From Halomonas sp. SpR8 (lineage in GTDB: Bacteria; Pseudomonadota; Gammaproteobacteria; Pseudomonadales; Halomonadaceae), in assembly GCF_031010195.1 (NCBI RefSeq), contig NZ_JAUAMC010000001.1:310001-374000 (forward strand): 64,000 bases of DNA. Direction: 5' to 3'. Below are positions 53,036 to 62,701 of the stretch, piece by piece. The number at the start of each line of letters is the position of its first letter. The stretch's first letter is position 1. The notes under the pieces were generated by a model. That model searched no databases. It was not told where the DNA came from and saw nothing but the letters and a program-made list of their open reading frames with translations. The position numbers were made by a program, and so were the translations under genes.

Positions 53036-54157
53036 ATGGATTTAAATTTAGACGAAGCTGTGAATTATCACTACGATAAATTTCCGCCTCAAAAAATAGA
53101 TTACAGTAGGTTTGTGGACAAGCTTATAAAAGCGACTGACGCAGTTGCACGCTATGATCAAATGTTGAAAAATATGCACAATAGCGAAATACTACTGGCC
53201 CCTTTAAGGAATCAAGAAGCAGTTATTTCTTCTAGGATGGAGGGTACTGTTAGTACAATGGATGAGGTCTTGCAATATGAGGCTGATCATGAAAATGAGA
53301 CAGCTTATACATCAAGTGTAAGATCTGAGGTTATTGAAACAATACTTTATCAAAGGGCATTAAAAGCCGCTCAAAAAGCACTTGATGATGGGTATCCAGT
53401 TTCTCAATCGTTGCTTAAAGGCATACATCAGCGCCTTTTATCATTTGGTAGAGGAGCATCAAAGTCACCAGGAAAGTTTAAAGTTGAGCAAAATTATTTG
53501 GCAGATAGAAATAAAAAGAAAATACTTTTTATTCCCGTTAGTCCAGAGCGGCTGCAGGATGGTTTAGATGTTTTGTTCAAGTATATCAATGAAGACCCCA
53601 GCCCAACTCTCGTTAAAGCAGCATTGGCGCACATAGAATTTGAGGCCTTACATCCGTTTAAGGATGGTAACGGAAGAATTGGGAGGATGTTGATAACATT
53701 GATGCTATGGAAATACGGAACTATTTCAGCACCTCATTTTTATATCAGTGGGTATTTTGAAGAAAATAAGGATGAGTACATTGATACGATGAGGCGAGTA
53801 TCAGAGACAGGGGATTGGGATGAATGGTGTTCTTTTTTTCTAGAAGCGGTAGAGCAACAGGCAATCCGGAATTTAACTATTGCTGAAAATATAAGGAGTT
53901 TATATGAAGAAATGAAGGTTTTATTTGCCGAGTTATTATCTTCGAAATGGAGCGTCACTGCTCTAGATTTTGTGTTCACGAATCCTGTTTTTCGTAATAA
54001 TAAATTTACTTCACAGAGTGGTATTCCGGCTGCTACTGCTGCAAGGTTTACTAGAACTATGCTGGATAACGATATTATACGTACAGTCGAAGAAGCATCA
54101 GGACGGCGGCCAGCAATGTATTCCTTTGAACCTTTGCTGAAGCTAGTCCGTGTTTAA
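53036..54157 (+). CDS. Fic-domain protein with N-terminal self-inhibitory motif (putative AMP transferase)
   Basis: A 373-residue Fic protein. The catalytic motif HPFKDGNGRIGR (H206-R217) is intact, so nucleotide transfer (usually AMPylation) to a protein target is likely. The N-terminal part contains the inhibitory S-x-x-x-E-G motif as SSRMEG (S65-E69-G70), placing it in the class with its inhibitory helix ahead of the Fic core; no separate antitoxin gene is needed and none is seen. The C-terminal ~80 residues (SGIPAATAARFTRTMLDNDI) look like a winged-helix domain, possibly DNA-binding. It is AT-rich compared with its surroundings and lies on the tRNA-linked island, so it was acquired horizontally. 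A defence or regulatory role is inference. Confidence 0.92.
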   Translation: MDLNLDEAVNYHYDKFPPQKIDYSRFVDKLIKATDAVARYDQMLKNMHNSEILLAPLRNQEAVISSRMEGTVSTMDEVLQYEADHENETAYTSSVRSEVIETILYQRALKAAQKALDDGYPVSQSLLKGIHQRLLSFGRGASKSPGKFKVEQNYLADRNKKKILFIPVSPERLQDGLDVLFKYINEDPSPTLVKAALAHIEFEALHPFKDGNGRIGRMLITLMLWKYGTISAPHFYISGYFEENKDEYIDTMRRVSETGDWDEWCSFFLEAVEQQAIRNLTIAENIRSLYEEMKVLFAELLSSKWSVTALDFVFTNPVFRNNKFTSQSGIPAATAARFTRTMLDNDIIRTVEEASGRRPAMYSFEPLLKLVRV

Positions 54158-54542
54158 GCGATATTTATTGTATTAATAGAAGACAATGATTTTATGTGAC
54201 GCCGAGCGGTGCTTATTAGGAGATGGTTAGGCTTCAAGCTTGATGGGGCTATAGGAGGGGCGGAATGATACCACGAGGGTATGAGCCAATGACCGAGATC
54301 ACTGACTTTACATGCAGGGGCTTGAAGGTGAAGGTCTGGTCACTTCCTCTTTCGTTGCGTCCCCACTTAGCCGCTTGCGGTGTTCGCTTAGTGACTTTTA
54401 CAAAATTGCATTGAAGCCTGCTATTGCTGGGCTGTAGGGGTAACGAGTTATGCGAAACTAGACATTTGCGCTACACCGGCTCCTGAACCATAACGTTGAC
54501 TTGGCAGTAGTGTGCTTTGTTAACCAAGGCTAGTAAGATATC
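54158..54542. other. Spacer between the Fic gene and hutC
   Basis: The region is largely unassigned. A 49-codon frame at 54265-54414 has a strong AGGAGGGG just before its ATG but no recognisable product. The right edge of the Fic island probably lies here; no attachment-site repeat was found. Confidence 0.4.
54265..54414 (+). CDS. Possible 49-residue small protein
   Basis: ATG at 54265 is preceded by AGGAGGGG (54253-54260), the best ribosome-binding site in the area. The peptide (beginning MIPRGYEPMTEI) has no clear membrane segment and no family I know. It may be a fragment of a lost island gene or chance. Confidence 0.25.
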   Translation: MIPRGYEPMTEITDFTCRGLKVKVWSLPLSLRPHLAACGVRLVTFTKLH

Positions 54543-54552
54543 TGTATAGACA
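54543..54552. promoter_or_regulatory. HutC operator-like site before hutC
   Basis: TGTATAGACA differs by one base from the TGTATATACA core found at two other hut promoters, and lies 27 bases before the hutC start, consistent with weak autoregulation. Confidence 0.5.
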
Positions 54553-54578
54553 AACGGTCTTAATCGAAAAGGAGCTTC

Positions 54579-55292
54579 ATGACGCGTCCTCCTCTCTATC
54601 AGCAGATCCGTCAACATCTGCTGGATAAGATTCAGTGTGGTGATTGGCAACTGAATCATCAGATACCTACGGAAGAGCGGCTGGCGAAAGACTTTGGCGT
54701 GAGCCGGATGACGGCCAATAAAGCCATTAGAGATTTAGTGCAGCAAGGGTACCTCGTGCGTCAACCCGGCGTCGGCACCTTCGTTACCGATCGTAAGGTT
54801 GAGTCCTCTCTGGTGGAGGTATACAACATTGCCGAAGAAGTGCTTTCGCGTGGGCATCGTTACAGCAATAAGGTGATCACCCAAGAGGCGATTGAGGCCG
54901 ATGATGAAGTGGCACTGCGGTTAGGCGTGCGGCTTGGGAGCCGGGTATTTCATACCCTCTTGGTGCATCATGAGAATGACATTCCGATTCAGCTTGAGAA
55001 CCGCTACGTTAATCCACGCTGGGTGCCTGATTATCTGGACACCGATTTTTCACGCCATACGCCGAATGAGGTGCTGGTCGCCGCCTGCCCCATGACGGAT
55101 ATGGAGCACATTGTTGAAGCGGTGCTCGTGGATGAGCAAACGGCAAAATGGCTAAGTATTGATACCCAGACTCCTTGCTTGAGCATGGTGCGGCGCACCT
55201 GGTCTGATGAGCATTTGATTAGCTATGCGCGCCTGATCCACCCTGGCGATCGCTATAAGTTACGCTCCTCCCTGCAACGAAAAACCGCTTAA
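54579..55292 (+). CDS. hutC: Histidine-utilisation repressor HutC (GntR family)
   Basis: A 237-residue GntR/HutC regulator. The N-terminal winged helix (about 1-75) has PPLYQQIRQHLLDKI, IPTEERLAKDFGVSRMTANK, AIRDLVQQGYLVRQPGVGTF; the C-terminal UTRA ligand domain has NEVLVAACPMTDMEHIVEAV and the closing SYARLIHPGDRYKL. HutC represses hut genes until urocanate binds. It lies next to hutI and the YjiH-type gene, and TGTATATACA palindromes at both of their promoters are its probable operators. AAAAGGAG precedes the ATG. Confidence 0.94.
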   Translation: MTRPPLYQQIRQHLLDKIQCGDWQLNHQIPTEERLAKDFGVSRMTANKAIRDLVQQGYLVRQPGVGTFVTDRKVESSLVEVYNIAEEVLSRGHRYSNKVITQEAIEADDEVALRLGVRLGSRVFHTLLVHHENDIPIQLENRYVNPRWVPDYLDTDFSRHTPNEVLVAACPMTDMEHIVEAVLVDEQTAKWLSIDTQTPCLSMVRRTWSDEHLISYARLIHPGDRYKLRSSLQRKTA

Positions 55293-55312
55293 ATCGATGT
55301 TAAGAGCCCAGC

Positions 55313-55347
55313 GAAAAAAACCAGCGAGGTCGGTTCCTTCGACCTCG
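55313..55347 (-). terminator. Intrinsic terminator of the YjiH-type gene
   Basis: The 8-bp stem CGAGGTCG/CGACCTCG (loop GTTCCTT) at 55325-55347 is followed, on the minus strand, by GGTTTTTTTCGC. It lies between convergent hutC and the transporter gene. Confidence 0.8.
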
Positions 55348-55370
55348 TGATTGATCGTTAATGCGGGTAT

Positions 55371-56693
55371 TCAACTGATCAGTGACTGAGCCAGGTAGCC
55401 CGCGGGCACCGCAAGTAGCAAGCTCAAGGCAACGCGAATAAACCACACGATTAGCATGCGGCCTACCGAAAGCGGAATACTGGTAGAGAGAATGCAGGGG
55501 ATCGACGCAGAGAAGAACAGCACGGCGGAGACTGACACCACGCCTGCAGCGAAACGGGCGACGAATTCGGCCTCGGCCATCAGCAGTGCCGGTAAGAACA
55601 TTTCTGCCAACCCGGAAGCAGATGCTTGGGCCAGCGCTGCGGCGTCGTCTAGCCCCCAAATGGCGACAAAGGGATAAAACAGCCATCCCAACCACTCAAA
55701 TAACGGCGTGTACTTGGCGATGAGTAGCCCGATTAAGCCTACCGACATGATCGACGGCAGGATGCTGATGGCCATTATCAACCCTTCTTTAAAGTTGAGC
55801 GCTACGCTGCGGTGAAGGCTGGGCGCGTTGGCGGCAACCTCCGTGCCTGCTTGCCAGGCGGTGCTCAAGCGTTTCCCCGCGATTGCCTCCGGTTCTCCGT
55901 CACGCTTCTGGTCATCCATGCTTGCCAGAGGTGGCAGCCGCACCGTGATCGCCGTGACGATGAACGTAATCACCAGTGTGAGCCAGAAGTACCAATTCCA
56001 AATGCTCATCAGATCCAGCGTACGCGCCACGATGATCATGAACGTTGCCGATACCGTGGAAAAACCGGTGGCAATGATGGCGGCTTCCCGCGCTGAATAC
56101 TGTCCCGCTTGATAAACCCGATTGGTAATCAATAGCCCGATCGAGTAACTACCCACAAAAGAAGCAACGGCATCGATTGCCGAGCGCCCAGGGGTACGCC
56201 AGATGGGCCGCATTACCGGCTGAACCAGTACGCCAATCAATTCCAGCAACCCATAGCTGATCAGCAGTGCCAGGAAAATAGCCCCAATCGGCACGATTAA
56301 ACCTACCGGTATCACCAGTTTCTCGAACAGGAAGGGCAGCATGTCCGGTTCGTGCAGAAACGCTGGGCCCCAACCCGTTAGCGCCATGACGGCAACAACG
56401 ACCCCCATGATTTTCAGCACCGTGAAAATGCTTTCAGTCACTGTTCGCCGCCAATAGCCTTTAAGCAGGGGGTAGGCGGCGCCCGCCACGATCATAACTA
56501 ACGCATAGATGCCGCTGTATTCGCCCATCAATGAGCGCAGTCCTGTAACCATATGGTCAAGCAGGATAGTGCTTCGCCCCCCTAGCTCAATGGGAACAAA
56601 AAAGATCAGGATGCCCAGAGCACTAGGCACAAATAGTTTAAAGATAGTGGCAGCGCTAGCTCGCTGCCTGGTGGGCGGGTCTATGGGGTGCAT
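55371..56693 (-). CDS. YjiH-family (nucleoside-recognition/Gate domain) membrane protein, putative hut transporter
   Basis: About 440 residues with some ten to eleven membrane segments. Recognisable parts: FVPIELGGRSTILLDHMV, GAIFLALLISYGLLELIGVL, the Gate-domain-like SAIDAVASFVGSYSIGLLIT and REAAIIATGFSTVSATFMII, and VSAVLFFSASIPCILSTSIP. I chose the ATG at 56693 (MHPIDPPTRQ), which has AGAGG ahead on the minus strand; the frame extends to 56804 but that part crosses the operator. YjiH proteins of this type occur next to hut genes in several marine gammaproteobacteria as I recall, suggesting transport of histidine or urocanate, but this is unproven. It is divergent from hutI with a shared regulatory region. 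Confidence 0.83.
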   Translation of the reverse strand: MHPIDPPTRQRASAATIFKLFVPSALGILIFFVPIELGGRSTILLDHMVTGLRSLMGEYSGIYALVMIVAGAAYPLLKGYWRRTVTESIFTVLKIMGVVVAVMALTGWGPAFLHEPDMLPFLFEKLVIPVGLIVPIGAIFLALLISYGLLELIGVLVQPVMRPIWRTPGRSAIDAVASFVGSYSIGLLITNRVYQAGQYSAREAAIIATGFSTVSATFMIIVARTLDLMSIWNWYFWLTLVITFIVTAITVRLPPLASMDDQKRDGEPEAIAGKRLSTAWQAGTEVAANAPSLHRSVALNFKEGLIMAISILPSIMSVGLIGLLIAKYTPLFEWLGWLFYPFVAIWGLDDAAALAQASASGLAEMFLPALLMAEAEFVARFAAGVVSVSAVLFFSASIPCILSTSIPLSVGRMLIVWFIRVALSLLLAVPAGYLAQSLIS

Positions 56694-56745
56694 GGCGAGG
56701 CCTCTAATTGTGTGGTTATCGTTCTGATGACTTGGGTTTGTTTTA

Positions 56746-56755
56746 TGTATATACA
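56746..56755. promoter_or_regulatory. HutC operator before the YjiH-type gene
   Basis: Perfect palindrome TGTATATACA, 53 bases upstream of the start at 56693. The other 310-bp divergent-region sequence to hutI is AT-rich. Confidence 0.7.
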
Positions 56756-56939
56756 ATAAGCTAACCCCATACGGCATTTGCGTATAGCACCTAGCAGTAG
56801 ACATTAGTCTAGTAGGGTGGGTGTTATATGATCTTTTGTTTGATGAATTATTAACATAATTAATTGTTATTTATGGTTTTTAACCATTTAACGGTGATTT
56901 TTTAGACATTTCTTAGTGCTTGTTTGCTTGGTTCACGGC

Positions 56940-56968
56940 TTGACGAAGGAAACCGGCATGGGCTTAAT
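56940..56968 (+). promoter_or_regulatory. Putative hutI promoter
   Basis: TTGACG (56940-56945) and CTTAAT (56963-56968) with a 17-bp spacer; the HutC palindrome starts at the next base, where bound repressor would block the polymerase. Confidence 0.5.
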
Positions 56969-56978
56969 TGTATATACA
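56969..56978. promoter_or_regulatory. HutC operator before hutI
   Basis: Perfect palindrome TGTATATACA between the promoter and the hutI ribosome-binding site (AAGGAG at 56992-56997). Confidence 0.7.
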
Positions 56979-57003
56979 TTATGTTTGCTCCAAGGAGACC
57001 TCC

Positions 57004-58218
57004 ATGGCTAATAACAAACGGCGCTATATCTGGCGCGATATCAGTGTCTTCGATGGGCTGAAAACGTTGCCGGAGCCCATGGCCGTCATTACTCAAGATG
57101 AGCGTGTTGTCACTATGACGCCTATGGATGGCTTCGATGAGTCACAGGCTGAGGGTTGCCACGATATGGGGCGGGGCGGCGTCATGACGCCCGGTCTGGT
57201 GGATTGCCATACGCATCTGGTGTTTGGCGGCGCACGCGCTGACGAGTTCGAGGCGCGTTTGGAAGGCGCCAGTTATGAAGAGATTGCGCGCCGTGGCGGA
57301 GGCATTCTGAGTACCGTTTTTGCGACCCGGGAAGCGAGTGAACAAGCGCTCTTCAATGCTGCCTTGCCACGCCTTGAAGCGCTGATTAAGGATGGCGTTA
57401 CCACGGTCGAGATCAAGTCAGGCTATGGCTTGGACGTGGCTAATGAACTGAAGATGCTGCGGGTCGCTCGGCGTTTAGGTGACGAGTTGCCAGTACGCAT
57501 ATTTACAACACTGTTAGGCGCCCATGCCTTGCCGCCGGAGTATGAGAACGATAGCGACGGCTATATCGATCTGGTCTGCAATGAAATGATTCCTGCCGCA
57601 GCGGCGGAAGGGTTGGCCGATGCCGTCGATGTCTTTTGTGAAAAGATCGCCTTTTCAGTAGCGCAATGTGAGCGAGTTTTTAAAGCAGCGCAGGCTCATG
57701 GCTTACCCATCAAAGCGCATGCCGAGCAACTCTCGAACCTGGGGGGCGCTGCGATGGCTGCCCGCCACGGTGCATTGTCTGCTGACCATATTGAGTATCT
57801 TGATGACGCCGGTATTGCTGCCATGCGCGAAGCAGGCAGCGTGGCCGTCATTCTCCCCGGTGCTTTCCACACCCTGCGTGAAACCCAGCAGCCGCCTATT
57901 GCGGGGCTGCGCGAAGCGGGCGTGCCCATGGCGGTAGCGACCGACGCCAACCCTGGCAGCTCGCCGATCTTTATGCCCACGTTAATGCTCAATCTGGCTT
58001 GCACGCTGTTCCGCATGACGCCCCAGGAGGCGTTGGCAGGCATGACCGCCCATGGGGCTGCCGCGCTAGGCTTGAAAGGAGAGGGGCGGCTTCACGAAGG
58101 CGCGGTGGCTGACCTGTGTATCTGGGATATTGAGACACCCGCTGAACTGGCCTACGCGGTACAGCCAGGCCGCCTACGGCAGCGCGTTTATCAGGGGGAG
58201 TTAACCCATGGCCGCTGA
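57004..58218 (+). CDS. hutI: Imidazolonepropionase
   Basis: About 404 residues of the amidohydrolase superfamily, opening the ring of 4-imidazolone-5-propionate to N-formimino-L-glutamate. The metal site is [15 protein letters not shown] (H69, H71); [48 protein letters not shown] and [20 protein letters not shown] (the catalytic Asp) follow as in HutI. AAGGAG six bases before the ATG at 57004 decides the start; an in-frame ATG at 56968 would lie in the operator. First gene of the hutIGUH operon, overlapping hutG by 11 bases. Confidence 0.96.
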   Translation: MANNKRRYIWRDISVFDGLKTLPEPMAVITQDERVVTMTPMDGFDESQAEGCHDMGRGGVMTPGLVDCHTHLVFGGARADEFEARLEGASYEEIARRGGGILSTVFATREASEQALFNAALPRLEALIKDGVTTVEIKSGYGLDVANELKMLRVARRLGDELPVRIFTTLLGAHALPPEYENDSDGYIDLVCNEMIPAAAAEGLADAVDVFCEKIAFSVAQCERVFKAAQAHGLPIKAHAEQLSNLGGAAMAARHGALSADHIEYLDDAGIAAMREAGSVAVILPGAFHTLRETQQPPIAGLREAGVPMAVATDANPGSSPIFMPTLMLNLACTLFRMTPQEALAGMTAHGAAALGLKGEGRLHEGAVADLCIWDIETPAELAYAVQPGRLRQRVYQGELTHGR

Positions 58219-59185
58219 TACGCCCATGGATATGTCGCTCTGGCAGGGGCGCATGGATCCTGAACCCGATAGTGATCGTTGGCATCAGCGTATTGTGCCG
58301 CTAGCCAACAACGCCGTGCCGGGGTGTGCACTGCTGGGCTTCGAAAGTGATGCAGGTGTTGCGCGTAACCAGGGCCGCACCGGTGCTGCTGAAGGCCCAA
58401 ATGCGTTACGCCGTGCGTTGGCGCCGTTGGCCTGGCATCGCACAGCGCCCGCTTACGATGCAGGCAATGTACGTTGTGCTGATGATGCACTAGAGACTGC
58501 GCAACAAGCGCTGGCGGATCGCCTGACGTCACTATTAACCGCTGGGCATCTACCTATTGTGCTGGGCGGTGGGCATGAAGTGGCCTACGCCAGTTGGCTC
58601 GGTCTGGCGCAGTTTTTTATGCCAGAAGTGTCAGCTTCAAAAGAGACTTGGCCAGAAGGTCTCGCGCCGCGGATTGGCATCATCAACTTGGACGCACACT
58701 TCGATTTGCGCGATCCAGCGCATATCCGCTCCTCAGGCACACCCTTTGCGCAGATTGCCGACCAGTGCCAAAAGCACGGCTGGTCGTTTCGCTACGCCTG
58801 CCTGGGGGTAAGCCGCGCTGCTAATACGCGCGCCTTGTTTAAGCGCGCCAACGCGCTCGGAACATTGATTCGTGAAGATCGCGAGATCGATGCGCTACGC
58901 CTGGATTCTATCGTCAGAGACGTGCAGCGCTTCATCGCCAAATGCGACCACCTTTACCTGACCATCGACTTGGACGTGCTGCCTGCTGCCGAAGCCCCCG
59001 GCGTGAGTGCACCCGCCGCACGTGGTGTTTCGCTTGCCTTGATAGAGCCGCTTGTAGAAGCGGTGCGTGACAGCGGCAAGCTGCGCCTCGCGGACTTGGC
59101 AGAGCTTAACCCCAGCCTGGATATCGACGGCCGTACCGCCAGAGCGGCGGCGCGGCTCGTGCATTTGCTGACCTTAGATAACTGA
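58208..59185 (+). CDS. hutG: Formimidoylglutamase
   Basis: A 325-residue arginase-family enzyme hydrolysing N-formimino-glutamate to glutamate and formamide. The binuclear manganese motifs are [20 protein letters not shown] and [19 protein letters not shown]. This arginase-type HutG, rather than the deiminase/deformylase route, defines a four-step hut pathway. The start lies inside the end of hutI with GGGGGAG ahead, so translation is coupled. hutU follows after 82 bases. Confidence 0.95.
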   Translation: MAADTPMDMSLWQGRMDPEPDSDRWHQRIVPLANNAVPGCALLGFESDAGVARNQGRTGAAEGPNALRRALAPLAWHRTAPAYDAGNVRCADDALETAQQALADRLTSLLTAGHLPIVLGGGHEVAYASWLGLAQFFMPEVSASKETWPEGLAPRIGIINLDAHFDLRDPAHIRSSGTPFAQIADQCQKHGWSFRYACLGVSRAANTRALFKRANALGTLIREDREIDALRLDSIVRDVQRFIAKCDHLYLTIDLDVLPAAEAPGVSAPAARGVSLALIEPLVEAVRDSGKLRLADLAELNPSLDIDGRTARAAARLVHLLTLDN

Positions 59186-59267
59186 ATTTCGAAAGCGAGC
59201 CCCGGATGACTGACAGGGCACACCTCTAGACCAACGAATAACGAACAGAAACACAAGGAATGACGCT

Positions 59268-60947
59268 ATGCCAACCAACGATAAACGTCACGATGCTTCA
59301 CGTAAGATCATTGCGCCGACCGGTACTGAACTCAGCTGTAAAAGCTGGCTGACCGAAGCGCCGCTTCGTATGCTGATGAACAACCTTCATCCGGATGTGG
59401 CCGAAAGCCCAGAGGATTTAGTGGTTTATGGCGGCATCGGCCGCGCTGCCCGTGACTGGGCGTGCTACGACAAAATCGTCGAAACGCTACAGCGCTTGGA
59501 AGATACCCAGACGCTGCTAGTGCAGTCGGGTAAACCCGTCGGTGTCTTCGAAACCCATAAGGATGCGCCCCGGGTATTGATCGCCAACTCCAATCTGGTA
59601 CCCGCCTGGGCTAACTGGGAGCACTTCAACGAACTAGATCGCAAAGGCCTAATGATGTACGGCCAGATGACGGCGGGTTCTTGGATCTACATCGGCTCCC
59701 AGGGCATTGTGCAAGGCACCTATGAAACCTTTGTTGAGGCGGGTCGCCAGCACTACGATGGTGAACTCAAGGGGCGCTGGATTCTGACCGCTGGACTGGG
59801 TGGCATGGGCGGCGCTCAGCCGTTGGCGGCGACGTTGGCCGGTGCCTGTTCGCTAAATATTGAGTGTCGGCAGGCGAGCCTCGACTTCCGCCTGCGCACC
59901 CGCTATCTGGATGAGCAGGCTGACAACCTGGATGACGCCCTGGCGCGTATTGAGCGCTATACCGCCGAAGGCAAGGCTATCTCTATTGGCCTGTGCGGTA
60001 ACGCCGCCGATGTGCTGCCGGAACTGATCAAACGCGGCATTAAGCCGGATATGGTCACGGATCAAACCAGCGCTCACGACCCGCTACACGGTTACCTGCC
60101 TTCCGGCTGGACATGGGAGGAGTACGTGGCCCGTGGCAAGTCCGAGCCTGAAACTACCGTGAAAGCGGCCAAGCAATCGATGGCGGTGCATGTGCAAGCG
60201 ATGCTCGACTTCCAGAAAATGGGCGTCCCCACCTTTGATTACGGTAATAACATTCGCCAGATGGCAATGGAGGAGGGGGTTGCCAACGCCTTTGATTTTC
60301 CAGGCTTTGTGCCCGCCTATATCCGTCCGCTCTTTTGCCAGGGCATAGGCCCCTTCCGCTGGGTGGCGCTCTCTGGGGATCCAGAGGACATTTATAAGAC
60401 CGACCAGAAGGTCAAAGAGCTTATTCCCGACGACCCGCACTTGCATAACTGGCTCGACATGGCGCGCGAGCGCATCAGCTTCCAGGGGTTGCCAGCACGC
60501 ATCTGCTGGGTGGGGCTTAAAGATCGTGCCCGCCTGGGGCAGGCCTTCAACGAAATGGTCAAGAGTGGCGAGCTAAAAGCACCGATCGTTATCGGTCGCG
60601 ATCACCTCGACTCGGGTTCCGTTGCCAGCCCCAACCGCGAAACCGAGGCGATGATGGATGGTTCTGACGCTGTCTCCGACTGGCCACTGCTCAACGCGCT
60701 GCTCAACACCGCAGGCGGTGCCACTTGGGTGTCGCTACACCATGGCGGCGGGGTCGGCATGGGTTACTCCCAGCACTCTGGCGTAGTGATTGTGTGTGAC
60801 GGCAGCGATGATGCCCACGCCCGCTTAGGCCGCGTGCTGCGCAACGACCCGGGCACCGGCGTGATGCGCCATGCCGATGCAGGCTATGACATCGCCAAGC
60901 AGTGTGCCCAGGAAAACGGCCTTGATTTGCCGATGGTCAATCAATAA
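59268..60947 (+). CDS. hutU: Urocanate hydratase
   Basis: A 559-residue NAD-dependent enzyme converting urocanate to imidazolone propionate, the second step of the pathway. Typical segments: [59 protein letters not shown], the nucleotide-binding [53 protein letters not shown] and [15 protein letters not shown]. Length is normal for HutU (about 555-560). ACACAAGGA precedes the ATG. A 15-bp tandem repeat follows in the spacer to hutH. Confidence 0.97.
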   Translation: MPTNDKRHDASRKIIAPTGTELSCKSWLTEAPLRMLMNNLHPDVAESPEDLVVYGGIGRAARDWACYDKIVETLQRLEDTQTLLVQSGKPVGVFETHKDAPRVLIANSNLVPAWANWEHFNELDRKGLMMYGQMTAGSWIYIGSQGIVQGTYETFVEAGRQHYDGELKGRWILTAGLGGMGGAQPLAATLAGACSLNIECRQASLDFRLRTRYLDEQADNLDDALARIERYTAEGKAISIGLCGNAADVLPELIKRGIKPDMVTDQTSAHDPLHGYLPSGWTWEEYVARGKSEPETTVKAAKQSMAVHVQAMLDFQKMGVPTFDYGNNIRQMAMEEGVANAFDFPGFVPAYIRPLFCQGIGPFRWVALSGDPEDIYKTDQKVKELIPDDPHLHNWLDMARERISFQGLPARICWVGLKDRARLGQAFNEMVKSGELKAPIVIGRDHLDSGSVASPNRETEAMMDGSDAVSDWPLLNALLNTAGGATWVSLHHGGGVGMGYSQHSGVVIVCDGSDDAHARLGRVLRNDPGTGVMRHADAGYDIAKQCAQENGLDLPMVNQ

Positions 60948-60963
60948 AGCCCGCACAAATACA

Positions 60964-61023
60964 GTAGCTAAAACAGTCGTAGCTAAAATAGCCATAGTTA
61001 AAATAGACATAGATAAAATAGAC
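60964..61023 (+). repeat. 15-bp tandem repeat, four units, between hutU and hutH
   Basis: Four units of the form (G/A)TAG(C/T/A)TAAAA(C/T)AG(T/C/A)C follow one another exactly (60964, 60979, 60994, 61009). They contain TAA or TAG in most frames and lie in the 126-base spacer of the operon. Function unknown; they may influence mRNA stability or translation of hutH. Confidence 0.85.
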
Positions 61024-61073
61024 AGCAACGAAGAAGGTGGGGTGACCACCTTCCTGTTTCTAAAGGCGATCAA

Positions 61074-62609
61074 ATGAAACATCTAGAAATTCAGCCTGGC
61101 AAAATGACCCTTGCCCAGGCCCGCCAGATCCATCAAGCGCATGTGCCTGTTACGTTACCGGAAAGCGCCAATGCGGATATTCAGCGAAGCGTCGATTGCG
61201 TTAACCGAGTCGTCAGCGAAAATCGCACGGTGTATGGCATTAATACAGGGTTTGGTTTATTGGCGCAGACCCGTATCGCGAACGAAGACCTTGAAGCGTT
61301 ACAAAGCTCCCTGGTGCTTTCTCATGCCACTGGCGTGGGAGTGGCGATAGATGATGCGCTGGTGCGTTTGATTATGGTGCTCAAGGTCAACAGTTTGGCA
61401 AGAGGCTTCTCCGGTATCCGCCGTGAAGTATTGGATGCCCTGGTGGCACTGATCAATGCCGAGGTGTATCCGCATATTCCTCTGAAAGGATCGGTAGGGG
61501 CATCCGGTGATTTGGCGCCCCTGGCGCATATGAGCGTTGTGCTGCTGGGCGAAGGCAAGGCCCGCTACAAAGGCGAGTGGATTTCCGCCACAAAGGCGTT
61601 GGAAATCGCTGGGCTGGCGCCCATCACGCTGGCACCCAAAGAGGGCCTGGCGCTGCTTAATGGCACCCAGGTATCCACCGCCTATGCCTTGCGGGGGCTC
61701 TTCGATGCTGAAGATCTGTTTGCGGCGGCGACGGTATGCGGTTCGCTAACCGTAGAAGCCACCCTGGGGTCACGTTCACCCTTCGACGCCCGCATTCATG
61801 AGGTGCGTGGCCAGCGCGGCCAAATTGACGCCGCTGCCGCTTACCGCCATCTGCTCGGTGAACAGAGCGCCGTCGGCGACTCCCATGCCAACTGCGATAA
61901 AGTCCAGGATCCCTACTCGCTGCGCTGCCAGCCACAGGTGATGGGCGCTGTGCTAACGCAGATCCGCCAGGCAGCCGAGGTGCTGGCGGTGGAAATCAAC
62001 GCGGTCTCTGATAACCCGCTGGTCTTTGCCGAGCAGGATGACATTATTTCCGGCGGTAATTTTCATGCTGAACCGGTGGCCATGGCCGCTGACAACCTGG
62101 CGTTAGCCATCGCTGAGATCGGTTCTCTTGCCGAGCGTCGTGTCTCGTTGATGATGGACAAACACATGTCTCAGCTACCGCCATTTCTGGTCGAGAACGG
62201 CGGGGTCAATTCCGGGTTTATGATCGCCCAGGTCACCGCCGCCGCTCTGGCAAGTGAAAATAAAGCCTTGGCGCACCCGCACAGTGTCGACAGCCTGCCT
62301 ACCTCGGCTAATCAGGAAGACCATGTCTCCATGGCACCAGCCGCCGGTAAACGGCTGTGGGAAATGGCCGAGAATGTATGCGGTATTTTAGCCATCGAAT
62401 GGTTAGGGGCGTGCCAGGGGTTGGACATGCGCCAGGGCTTGACCACTACCCAGCCGCTAGAGCAAGCCAGGCAACTACTGCGTGCCCGCGTCACCCACTA
62501 CACACAGGATCGCTTCTTCGCACCGGATATCGAAGCTGCCAGCGACCTGATACGCGAGCGCACGTTAACCCCACTGGCTCATCCGCACACGCTACCAAGC
62601 CAGCATTAA
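61074..62609 (+). CDS. hutH: Histidine ammonia-lyase
   Basis: A 511-residue enzyme converting histidine to urocanate, the first step. The MIO cofactor-forming tripeptide A143-S144-G145 lies in [70 protein letters not shown] and [15 protein letters not shown] match HutH. Its length and ending are normal. It is last of the catabolic genes and is followed by an inverted repeat and a permease gene. Confidence 0.97.
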   Translation: MKHLEIQPGKMTLAQARQIHQAHVPVTLPESANADIQRSVDCVNRVVSENRTVYGINTGFGLLAQTRIANEDLEALQSSLVLSHATGVGVAIDDALVRLIMVLKVNSLARGFSGIRREVLDALVALINAEVYPHIPLKGSVGASGDLAPLAHMSVVLLGEGKARYKGEWISATKALEIAGLAPITLAPKEGLALLNGTQVSTAYALRGLFDAEDLFAAATVCGSLTVEATLGSRSPFDARIHEVRGQRGQIDAAAAYRHLLGEQSAVGDSHANCDKVQDPYSLRCQPQVMGAVLTQIRQAAEVLAVEINAVSDNPLVFAEQDDIISGGNFHAEPVAMAADNLALAIAEIGSLAERRVSLMMDKHMSQLPPFLVENGGVNSGFMIAQVTAAALASENKALAHPHSVDSLPTSANQEDHVSMAPAAGKRLWEMAENVCGILAIEWLGACQGLDMRQGLTTTQPLEQARQLLRARVTHYTQDRFFAPDIEAASDLIRERTLTPLAHPHTLPSQH

Positions 62610-62621
62610 GGCGTTTCATGC

Positions 62622-62664
62622 TTCCCTATGGCGCTAGGCTGTGACGTTCCAAGGCCATAGGGAA
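62622..62664 (+). terminator. Hairpin between hutH and the permease gene
   Basis: TTCCCTATGGC (62622-62632) and GCCATAGGGAA (62654-62664) are perfect inverted repeats with a 21-nt loop. No T-run follows, so it may be a processing or attenuation element rather than a full terminator. Confidence 0.5.
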
Positions 62665-62701
62665 CGCACTATTTACCATCTAACAACAAAGTAGGCTTTT
62701 C

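Noticed and set aside
52195..54542. Duplicated tRNA-Arg 3' end marking the right edge of the island
   Set aside because: I searched for the T-arm and acceptor sequence downstream and found no second copy in the window.
60871..61077. Plus-strand frame of 68 codons over the hutU-hutH spacer
   Set aside because: It is produced by the 15-bp repeat and overlaps the end of hutU in another frame.
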